The notes beneath the pieces were generated by a model. It saw only the letters and a program-made list of their open reading frames with translations, did no database searches and was not told where the DNA came from. Both the position numbers and the translations under genes were made by a program. A DNA stretch of 20,649 nt from an uncultured Collinsella sp. Its GTDB lineage: Bacteria > Actinomycetota > Coriobacteriia > Coriobacteriales > Coriobacteriaceae. Location: NCBI GenBank assembly GCA_900541685.1, contig UQKM01000032.1, forward strand, positions 1 through 20,649, in the 5' to 3' direction. Every line of letters begins with the position of its first letter. Position 1 is the first letter of the stretch. This document shows positions 15,270 through 20,649 of the stretch, piece after piece.

Positions 15270-15985
15270 GCGCCGGCGCTACGCTACTCAAGCTGCAACA
15301 GATCGATTTGGAGCTCGCCCGCAACAAGAGCGAACTTGCCAATATGCCGGAGCTCAAGGAGCTCGCTTCCAAACGCAAGACCTATGTGAAGCTCAAGTCC
15401 GAGATGACCAAGCTCTACGCCCAGCGCAAGGATCTGGACATTGAGCTCGACGATCTCAACACCACCGAGATTCAGACCAACAACGCCATCGAGGCTGCCA
15501 AGAAGCGTCACGTCGATGGTTCCGACTACCGCGAGGTTCAGGACCTGGAGAATGAACTCGCCACCCTGGCAAAGCGTCTGGACAAGATCGAGCACACCCG
15601 CAAGGATGTCGTCGTCGCCCATAAGGAGGCGCTCGACCGCGAGGCTCGCGCGCAGGCCATCATCGCCAAGTTCGAGGAGGGTGTGAAGGCCGATACCAAG
15701 GCCGCCCGCGCCAAGGCCGCCGACCTGCAGGCCCAGATTGACGCCGCCACCAAGGAGCGCACCGCCCTTGCCGCTACGCTGCCGACCGACGTGCTCACCG
15801 ATTATGAGCGCCTGCTCAAGCAGTTCCGCGGCCTGGCCGTCGAGACCATCAAGGGCAACATCCCTACGGTCTGCCACACCGCGCTGCAAGCATCGTCCAT
15901 GAGCGATCTCAACCACGACGGTAGCGAGATTACGCACTGCCCGTACTGCCACCGTCTGCTGGTGCTCCCGAGCAAGGAAGCTTAA
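15266..15985 (+). CDS. Coiled-coil protein with C-terminal zinc ribbon (COG1579-like), one cysteine missing
   Basis: A 239-residue protein. Residues 5-190 are predicted long helices rich in Lys/Glu/Ala heptads (LLKLQQIDLELARNKSEL, YREVQDLENELATLAKRLD), a coiled coil. The C-terminus resembles the C4-type zinc ribbon of COG1579 proteins, but only three of the four cysteines are there: Cys203 (VCH), Cys225 and Cys228 (HCPYCHR). The first cysteine of the usual CxxCH is Pro200. Nearby His204, His224 or His229 could replace it. The family is often found next to nif3, as here, and its function is unknown. ATG 15266, with AAAAGGAGAG (15251-15260) directly upstream, is the start; the earlier in-frame ATG codons belong to nif3. 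Confidence 0.85.
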   Translation: MSAGATLLKLQQIDLELARNKSELANMPELKELASKRKTYVKLKSEMTKLYAQRKDLDIELDDLNTTEIQTNNAIEAAKKRHVDGSDYREVQDLENELATLAKRLDKIEHTRKDVVVAHKEALDREARAQAIIAKFEEGVKADTKAARAKAADLQAQIDAATKERTALAATLPTDVLTDYERLLKQFRGLAVETIKGNIPTVCHTALQASSMSDLNHDGSEITHCPYCHRLLVLPSKEA

Positions 15986-15988
15986 ACG

Positions 15989-17200
15989 ATGGCGGCGCCC
16001 AACAATTCAATGCAACTTGAGGGAAAAACGATCCTGCTGGGTATTACCGGCGGGATCGCCGCCTATAAGTCGTGCAATATCGTGCGCCTGCTGCAAAAGC
16101 GCGGCGCGCGCGTCAAGGTCGTTATGAGCGAGCATGCCACCGAGTTTGTGGGGCCGCTTACCTTCCGTGCGCTCACCAACGAGCCCGTCGCCGTGGGTCT
16201 GTTCGACGACCCCTCCGACCCCATCCACCACATTTCACTCGCGCAGGAACCCGATCTGGTGATCGTGGCGCCCGCGACGGCCAATATCATCGCTAAGATG
16301 GCCAACGGCATTGCCGATGACCTGATTTCTACAACGCTGCTCGCCACGCCGCGACCCATTGTGATCGCGCCGGCCATGAACAACGGCATGTGGAAGGCGC
16401 CGGCCACGCAGGCCAACATGGCCACGCTGCGCGAGCGCGGTGTCCACGCTGTGGGCCCGGGCAGCGGCTACCTTGCCTGCGGCGATGTGGACACGGGACG
16501 CATGAGCGAGCCCGAGGACATCGTCGAAGCCATCTGTGAGGTGCTCAATCCCGTGCCGCAAGACCTGGCGGGCAAGCGCATCGTGATCACCGCCGGTCCT
16601 ACGCACGAACCGATCGACCCCGTGCGATTTATTGGAAACCGATCGTCGGGCAAGATGGGCATCGCCCTAGCGGGGGAGGCCGCTCGCCGCGGTGCCGAGG
16701 TCACGCTCGTGCTGGGACCGACATCGCTCGATGTTCCTCGCGGCGTAAAGTGCGTGCGCGTGCAGACCGCCGCAGAGATGCTGCAGGCGGCGTTAAACGC
16801 CTTCCAGACGGCCGACGCTGCCATTTGCGCTGCGGCCGTCGCCGACTACACGCCCGCGGCCCCTGCGGACCACAAGCTCAAAAAGGCCAACGAGCGCCTG
16901 GATCGCATCGAGCTCGTCGAGACCGTTGATATTTTGGCTGAGCTCTCGCGCCAAAAGGGAGGGCGGTGCGTAATTGGCTTTGCAGCCGAGACCGATAACG
17001 TTGTAGAGTACGCTGAGCGTAAATTGGCCCGCAAGGGCTGCGATGCCATTATCGCCAACGATGTTTCGCGCGCCGATTCGGGCTTTGGAACTGATACCAA
17101 TAAGGGTTGGATCGTGAGCACAGCAGGGACGCAGGAACTTCCCGTGCTAACAAAACCCCAGCTCGCAGATACAATTTTGGACTTGCTCAAAAATAATTAA
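15989..17200 (+). CDS. coaBC: Bifunctional phosphopantothenoylcysteine decarboxylase / phosphopantothenate-cysteine ligase
   Basis: A 403-residue two-domain enzyme of coenzyme A synthesis. The CoaC flavoprotein domain (about 10-185) has GITGGIAAYKSC (18-29), catalytic His81 in HHISLAQ, APATANIIAKMANGIADDL (94-112), PAMNNGMW with Asn131, and YLACGDVDTGRM with Cys164. The CoaB domain (about 195-403) has ITAGPTHEPIDPVRFIGNRS (200-219) and SGKMG, the AAVADY motif (282-287) and KLKK (296-299), which carries the CoaB lysine. Together they convert phosphopantothenate to phosphopantetheine, with cysteine and CTP. ATG 15989 has AAGGA ten bases upstream; ATG 16010 (MQLEGKT) is an alternative closer to the conserved core. 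It is the last gene of the plus-strand run, and no terminator separates it from the tRNA-Pro gene. Confidence 0.95.
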   Translation: MAAPNNSMQLEGKTILLGITGGIAAYKSCNIVRLLQKRGARVKVVMSEHATEFVGPLTFRALTNEPVAVGLFDDPSDPIHHISLAQEPDLVIVAPATANIIAKMANGIADDLISTTLLATPRPIVIAPAMNNGMWKAPATQANMATLRERGVHAVGPGSGYLACGDVDTGRMSEPEDIVEAICEVLNPVPQDLAGKRIVITAGPTHEPIDPVRFIGNRSSGKMGIALAGEAARRGAEVTLVLGPTSLDVPRGVKCVRVQTAAEMLQAALNAFQTADAAICAAAVADYTPAAPADHKLKKANERLDRIELVETVDILAELSRQKGGRCVIGFAAETDNVVEYAERKLARKGCDAIIANDVSRADSGFGTDTNKGWIVSTAGTQELPVLTKPQLADTILDLLKNN

Positions 17201-17208
17201 AAAAGTTC

Positions 17209-17241
17209 TTGCACAAGTCCAAAGTTTCGGGTTAATATAAT
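17209..17241 (+). promoter_or_regulatory. Promoter for tRNA-Pro
   Basis: TTGCAC (17209-17214) matches the -35 box at five of six positions. The -10 region is TTAATATAAT (17232-17241); TAATAT (17233-17238) gives an 18-base spacer. The distance to the tRNA (17281) leaves a leader of about 35 bases. The stretch is AT-rich against its surroundings. Confidence 0.7.
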
Positions 17242-17280
17242 CCCTGTTGCGAGCGAGAGCAGAACAACAAACAAAAGCTT

Positions 17281-17357
<77 letters not shown>

Positions 17358-17366
17358 GAAGTTTGC

Positions 17367-17400
17367 AGGTCAGGCACTAGGTGCCTGACCTTTTTTGTTT
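17367..17400 (+). terminator. Strong Rho-independent terminator after tRNA-Pro
   Basis: A perfect inverted repeat, AGGTCAGGCAC (17367-17377) with GTGCCTGACCT (17381-17391), loop TAG, is followed by a T-run TTTTTTGTTT. It closes the transcript of the tRNA and any read-through from coaBC. Confidence 0.93.
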
Positions 17401-17429
17401 TAAGCAATTGCTTAATTTTGATTAAGCAA
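17400..17429. repeat. Overlapping palindromes built from three TTAAGCAA half-sites
   Basis: Positions 17400-17415 are a perfect 16-bp palindrome, TTAAGCAATTGCTTAA. Its right half also forms a perfect 9-bp hairpin, TTGCTTAAT (17408-17416) with ATTAAGCAA (17421-17429), loop TTTG. The half-site therefore occurs three times (17400-17407 plus, 17408-17415 minus, 17422-17429 plus). It could be an operator for a dimeric DNA-binding protein or two mutually exclusive hairpins. No T-run follows on the plus strand, so it is not a simple terminator. Confidence 0.6.
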
Positions 17430-17820
17430 CAGGGTGCCAAAAATCTAGCTGCGCGATAATCGCCTTTTGCGGCTACTTGCGCGTTTTGCACACGCATGAG
17501 CCGATTTATTAACGCGATATGAATCTACATACGCGTAGCCGGTATACAGCCGAGTACAGGCTGCATTTATCGCGGCGATTTACACAGATATAGCGACTGT
17601 AACGAACAAGCGTGTCACTGTATTTATTCCAGTAGTTCACTTGATCGGTAGACAAGTGGGCGATTGCAACGAAACGCCAAGCGGGATGAACTCTATACGA
17701 GGGCGCAGCTGAGGTAATGGCGGGGGAGTGCGGCGGGCGCTCTGAGAGCCGCTGTACGACCCCATTTCTCCTCAAGCCGACTACCTGTGCCACGAACGTC
17801 AAATTGTTCGAGTAATCGCC
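17430..17820. other. Gene-free, AT-richer intergenic stretch
   Basis: I find no convincing gene, RNA or repeat array here. The composition differs from both sides (for example 24 G+C of 60 at 17581-17640, against 45 of 60 at 18841-18900). Open frames exist on both strands, including a 112-codon one on the minus strand and a 32-codon one on the plus strand (17717-17815), but none has recognisable protein character, a good ribosome binding site and suitable codon use at once. Confidence 0.6.
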
Positions 17821-17852
17821 AAAAGAATAGCCCGCGCGGGATTGCACGGGCC
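17821..17852 (-). terminator. Probable terminator of the minus-strand module
   Basis: Read on the minus strand, GCCCGTGC and GCGCGGGC (plus positions 17851-17844 and 17837-17830) form an 8-bp stem with one G:U pair and a six-base loop, followed by TATTCTTTT. It lies about 110 bases after the histidine kinase stop and has the right orientation to end that operon. Confidence 0.65.
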
Positions 17853-17964
17853 TTACATCAGATCAAATGTGAGCTAGAAGCACCAAACGGGGCAGACGCA
17901 ACACCATCTCGTCGCGGCCTCGGCGAGCGACATATCGCAGTCGAGGTAGACATCGAGGAAGTCG

Positions 17965-19362
17965 TCAGATCCCGCACAGGGGGACCGCGATGGTGGCCAC
18001 CGCGCCGCCCGAGGGGCCGTTGGCGAGCGAGACGGAGCCCCCGTGGGCGCTCGCGGCCTCGGAGGCGACGTGGAGGCCGAGCCCGTAGTGGCGGCCTCCG
18101 TCACGCGAGGAGCGGGAGGAGTCGTCTGTGAAGAGGCGCTCGCAGCCGCGTTCGAGGGCGGCGGGAGAAAAGCCCGGCCCGTCGTCGGCGACCTCGATGA
18201 CGAGGTACCCGCCCGCGACGTCGCAGGAGACAGTCACGCGCGAGCGTGCGTGCTCGGCGGCGTTGGCCACGAGGTTCGCGGCGGCTCGCGCCAGGGCGGT
18301 TCGGTCGAGCGGGGCCTCGGGCGCGCCCGCGACAGCGGGGCCCGTGGCCGCGTCGAGCGCCACGCCTCGTGCCCGGGCGATCTGAGCGGCCTCGGCGAGA
18401 ACCTGCTCGCAGAGCTCGGCCGGCCGCATGGGGGCCCTCTCCGCCCCGCCGGACCCGCGCGAGGCCTCGATGAGCAGGCGCACGTAGCCGTCGAGCCTTT
18501 CGACACCGCCGGCTATGTCGCGCGCGGCGGCCGAGAGGTCGCTGTCATTCTCGTCTTCCAGCTCCTCCGCCACGAAGTCGGCGTTGGCGCGCAGCACGGT
18601 GAGCGGCGTCTTGAGATCGTGGGCAAGCGACGCCATCTGCTCGCGCTGCCCCCGCTCCGCGGCCCAGCGGGCCTCGAGCGACTCGGCGAGGGAGGCCCGC
18701 ATGGCGTCCATCGCGGCGAGGACGTCGTTCACCTCGCGCACGTTAGTACTGCCGACCGCGAAGTCGAGCTCCCCCGCGCCGACGCGCCCCGCCGCCTCCG
18801 CAAGCGGCGCCATCTTGCGCGAGATCACGCGGCTCGCGCGGCGCGCCACGAGCGCAAGCGCGAGCGCACTCCCCGCCGTGGCGCCGACGAGCATGAGGTT
18901 CTGCGGGTTGGGAAGCAGGCCGGCGAGGTCGCGCGAGACCCACTGCGGCAGGTACTCGCTGACGAGTGCGCAGGCACCGCCGCCCTTGAGTGGGAACGCG
19001 GCGTAGGTGAGGCCCGAACCCCCGCCCTCGATCTCCACTGTGCCTGGATCCGCGGCGAGTGCCGTACGGGCCATTTCCGTCGCGTCCTCGAGCCGCGTGC
19101 CCTCGAGGTCTGTCATCAGAACGTATCCGTCCTTGTTCAGGATGAGGTAGCGGTACGCCGTCGGCACGTCCTGCTGCCCGCAGACACCGTCGCGCGCCAG
19201 GCCCTCCGCGACCTCGCGCGCATTGGCCGGCCCCCAGCTTGCCTCGTAGACGACGCCCGCGTTGATCGCCACGGAGAGCACCATGAACGAGGCGAGCCAC
19301 GCCGTGGCGACCGCCGCGAACGCGTAGGCGAAGTAGCGCGCGATGACGAAGGAGAGCGGCAT
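17965..19362 (-). CDS. Sensor histidine kinase (two transmembrane helices, HAMP)
   Basis: A 465-residue membrane kinase, partner of the response regulator encoded just upstream. From ATG 19362: TM1 about residues 5-33, an extracellular sensor part of about 120 residues (to about 153), TM2 about 155-173, a HAMP-like segment (174-230), the H-box SLAHDLKTPLTVLRANADF with phospho-accepting His248, the N-box NLVANAAEHA (363-372), the G1 box VADDGPGF (391-398) and the G2 box HYGLGLHVASEAASAHGG (425-442). All catalytic boxes are intact. The alternative start GTG 19398 overlaps the regulator gene by 13 bases and adds 12 residues; ATG 19362 has GAGG seven bases ahead and begins directly before TM1, so I prefer it. 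The ligand is unknown; the neighbouring permease suggests a peptide or antibiotic signal (inference). Confidence 0.9.
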   Translation of the reverse strand: MPLSFVIARYFAYAFAAVATAWLASFMVLSVAINAGVVYEASWGPANAREVAEGLARDGVCGQQDVPTAYRYLILNKDGYVLMTDLEGTRLEDATEMARTALAADPGTVEIEGGGSGLTYAAFPLKGGGACALVSEYLPQWVSRDLAGLLPNPQNLMLVGATAGSALALALVARRASRVISRKMAPLAEAAGRVGAGELDFAVGSTNVREVNDVLAAMDAMRASLAESLEARWAAERGQREQMASLAHDLKTPLTVLRANADFVAEELEDENDSDLSAAARDIAGGVERLDGYVRLLIEASRGSGGAERAPMRPAELCEQVLAEAAQIARARGVALDAATGPAVAGAPEAPLDRTALARAAANLVANAAEHARSRVTVSCDVAGGYLVIEVADDGPGFSPAALERGCERLFTDDSSRSSRDGGRHYGLGLHVASEAASAHGGSVSLANGPSGGAVATIAVPLCGI

Positions 19363-19385
19363 GCCGCGACCTCGCGCCCCGATCC

Positions 19386-20048
19386 TCAGAGCTGCCACTT
19401 GTACCCCATCCCCCAGACGGTCGCGATCGGATCGGCGCCGGCCTCGGAGAGTTTCCTCCGGGCGCGGCTGACCTGCATGGATATGGCCGCGTCGTCGGCG
19501 ACGCTCTCCCAGCCGAGTACCGCCTCGCGTATCTGCGCGCGGCTCATGACCTGCCCGGGGTGGCGGGCGAGGTACTCGCAGATGGAGTACTCGGTGGGCG
19601 TGAGCGGCACGGCCTTGTCGCCCACGGCGAGGCCGCGCGCCCCGAGGTCGATCCGCACCTCCCCGAAGGAGAGGGCGTGCGAGCGCGGTCGGCGCTCACG
19701 GCGTAGATGGGCCGCGACCTTGGCGCGCAGTTCCGCGGCCCCGAAGGGCTTGCGGACGTAGTCGTCGGCGCCCAGGCCGTAGGCGGCCACGGCATCCTCC
19801 TCGGCCACGCGCGCGGTCAGGAAGACGATGGGCCCGTCGAAGTCCGGGCGGATCTGCCGCACGAGCTCGAAGCCGTCGAGCCCCGGCATCATGACGTCGC
19901 AGAGCACGAGGTCGAAGCGCGAGAGGTCCATCCCCGGGACCGCCGTCGGGTCCGCCGCCCTGACGACCTCATGGCCGTCGCGGCCGAGGACGCGCGCGAG
20001 CGCGTCGAGGATCGCCCGTTCATCATCCACTGCCAGTATCCTCGCCAT
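19386..20048 (-). CDS. OmpR/PhoB-family response regulator
   Basis: A 220-residue transcription factor with an N-terminal receiver domain and a C-terminal winged helix. Receiver: acidic pocket Asp8/Asp9, phospho-acceptor Asp51 in LVLCDVMMPG, Thr78 in FLTAR and Lys100 in YVRKPF. The DNA-binding domain (about 125-220) has PLTPTEYSICEYLARHPGQV, the recognition helix region DDAAISMQVSRARRKL and the final hairpin VWGMGYKWQL. ATG 20048 is preceded by an ideal AGGAGG, so the 34 extra in-frame codons further upstream are not part of it. It is co-transcribed with the kinase (24 bases between stop and preferred kinase start) and probably controls the upstream transporter genes, as in lantibiotic and bacitracin response systems. 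Confidence 0.94.
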   Translation of the reverse strand: MARILAVDDERAILDALARVLGRDGHEVVRAADPTAVPGMDLSRFDLVLCDVMMPGLDGFELVRQIRPDFDGPIVFLTARVAEEDAVAAYGLGADDYVRKPFGAAELRAKVAAHLRRERRPRSHALSFGEVRIDLGARGLAVGDKAVPLTPTEYSICEYLARHPGQVMSRAQIREAVLGWESVADDAAISMQVSRARRKLSEAGADPIATVWGMGYKWQL

Positions 20049-20214
20049 GTTGACCTCCTGAAACTCTCGTCGGAATTGTACTAGCGCCGCACTCAGCGGT
20101 CCAGAGCCCTGCGCGCAGCGCCGACCCCCAGCCGGCGTCGAGCAGGGCATTCCCGCCCAGGACGAGCGCTGCGGAGAGGAGGACGAGCACAGCGGCGAGC
20201 GGCTTTCTACGCAT
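20023..20214 (-). CDS. Possible 63-residue single-helix membrane peptide
   Basis: A short open frame between the permease and the response regulator. It has a basic start (MRRK) and one hydrophobic helix or signal-like segment (about residues 5-25, LAAVLVLLSAALVLGGNALL), then a short tail. Its ATG overlaps the permease stop by eight bases and is preceded by GGGAGGG (20218-20224), consistent with coupled translation. Against it: the last part runs through the ribosome binding site and first 26 bases of the regulator gene, and I recognise no family. It may be a real accessory membrane peptide or the remains of a longer gene. Confidence 0.42.
   Translation of the reverse strand: MRRKPLAAVLVLLSAALVLGGNALLDAGWGSALRAGLWTAECGASTIPTRVSGGQHGEDTGSG
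20054..20059 (-). promoter_or_regulatory. Ribosome binding site of the response regulator
   Basis: On the minus strand AGGAGG lies five bases before ATG 20048. It fixes the regulator start and argues against the longer in-frame version starting near 20150. Confidence 0.75.
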
Positions 20215-20649
20215 CTGCCCTCCCGTCCTCGAAGCGGCAGAACCAGGCGAGAAGGACGGCGTCGGCTGCCAGGGTGAGCACTAGGCTAGCGAGCGCAGTT
20301 GTGAGGAGAGGGCCCGCCGCGCGTGCGGCGTCGATAAAGGCCTCCACCCCGAGCGACCCCAGGCGAGCGGGCCAGGCGAGCGGCACCCAGCTCAGGGGCG
20401 TCGCCAGGGCACCGGTGAGCTCGCCGGTCATGAGGCCGTGCGCAAGTCCGCCCACCGAGAAGAACGCGAGGAGCACCCCCGCAGCGCCGGCGCCGATGGC
20501 GGCGCTGCGGCCGAGGCGCAGGGCCACGCCGAGCCACAGCGCGTAGAGGGGCAGGCTGCCCAGCACGATGCCCGCCCACGCGGCCGCAAACGGAGCGGGC
20601 CCGAGCGGCAGGCGCCCGGCAACGGCGAGCACGGCCCCGAACACGCCGA
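20207..20649 (-). CDS. ABC-2-type permease, C-terminal part (lantibiotic-immunity-like), 5' end outside window
   Basis: About 147 codons are visible, open to the right edge, so the N-terminus is missing. The protein is almost wholly hydrophobic, with four or so helices (PFAAAWAGIVLGSLPLYALWLGVAL; AAIGAGAAGVLLAFFSVGGLAHGLM; and a last one, LLTTALASLVLTLAADAVLLAWF, ending in CRFEDGRADA). The loop LSWVPLAWPARLG recalls the P-x-x-WP-x-R-L segment of MutE/EpiE/MutG-type lantibiotic immunity permeases, which are about 240 residues long and work with a LanF-type ATPase. That assignment is inferred from general shape, this motif and the adjoining two-component system. An ABC-2 permease of other function is possible. 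GTG 20644 is an in-frame start codon, but the frame continues past it. Confidence 0.7.
   Translation of the reverse strand, partial: GVFGAVLAVAGRLPLGPAPFAAAWAGIVLGSLPLYALWLGVALRLGRSAAIGAGAAGVLLAFFSVGGLAHGLMTGELTGALATPLSWVPLAWPARLGSLGVEAFIDAARAAGPLLTTALASLVLTLAADAVLLAWFCRFEDGRADA

Noticed and set aside
17717..17815. 32-codon plus-strand frame with three Cys and five Thr, considered as a lantibiotic precursor
   Set aside because: GAGG is only two bases before the ATG, no leader-type motif or modification enzyme is visible, and such short frames are expected by chance. It would deserve another look only if lan genes are found beyond the right edge.
17509..17847. 112-codon minus-strand frame in the intergenic stretch
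   Set aside because: No ribosome binding site, unusual codon use for this genome, no domain; it runs into the terminator hairpin at 17821-17852.
18043..19761. 572-codon plus-strand open frame opposite the kinase and regulator
   Set aside because: Arg/Gly/Glu-rich low-complexity product; the minus strand encodes intact two-component proteins with catalytic boxes and a strong ribosome binding site.

Overview
The window looks like a chromosome segment of a high-GC Gram-positive from the class Coriobacteriia, most likely Collinsella or a close relative. The basis is the high GC, the actinobacterial protein character and the clustering of core genes in a Firmicutes-like order (scpA-scpB-rluB-cmk-plsC-ispH, then DUF512-der-plsY-gpsA). 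This is inferred from protein recognition only; no database search was possible.

Left edge (1-128): the 3' part of a tRNA-Ala(GGC) gene and its intrinsic terminator. Positions 129-17200 form one long, tightly packed plus-strand run of 16 genes: an ABC-F ATPase, a small membrane protein, an M50-type site-2 protease homologue, scpA, scpB, an RluB/RsuA-family pseudouridine synthase, cmk, a PlsC-like acyltransferase, ispH, a PDZ/radical-SAM DUF512 protein, der, plsY, gpsA, rpe, a cysteine desulfurase, a Nif3-like metal protein, a coiled-coil/zinc-ribbon protein and coaBC. Most gaps are under 20 bp, and several starts overlap the preceding stop (ATGA at 14460 and 15266; 14-nt overlaps at 2149 and 4750; 8 nt at 10888), so translational coupling is likely. 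The largest gap (84 bp, before scpA) may hold an internal promoter. Together the genes serve chromosome segregation (ScpAB), ribosome assembly (Der, RluB), nucleotide supply (Cmk), glycerophospholipid synthesis (GpsA, PlsY, PlsC), isoprenoids (IspH), pentose phosphates (Rpe), sulfur and metal chemistry (NifS-like, Nif3) and coenzyme A (CoaBC).

Middle (17201-17400): a clear promoter, a complete tRNA-Pro(GGG) with encoded CCA, and a strong terminator. After this the character changes. Positions 17401-17964 hold no convincing gene, are visibly AT-richer (24 G+C of 60 in 17581-17640), and carry overlapping palindromes and a minus-strand terminator.

Right edge (17965-20649): a minus-strand module of even higher GC (45 of 60 in 18841-18900). 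In transcription order it runs: C-terminal part of a multi-pass permease that resembles ABC-2-type lantibiotic/bacitracin immunity permeases, a tiny membrane peptide, an OmpR-type response regulator and a sensor histidine kinase. This is probably a peptide-sensing and export/immunity unit whose ATPase and other permease lie beyond the right edge.

I see no CRISPR array, no intact mobile element and no recognisable novel defence system. The best leads are the permease/peptide/two-component module with the odd region beside it, an acyltransferase with Glu in place of the usual Asp of its HX4D motif, and a zinc-ribbon protein missing one of four cysteines.
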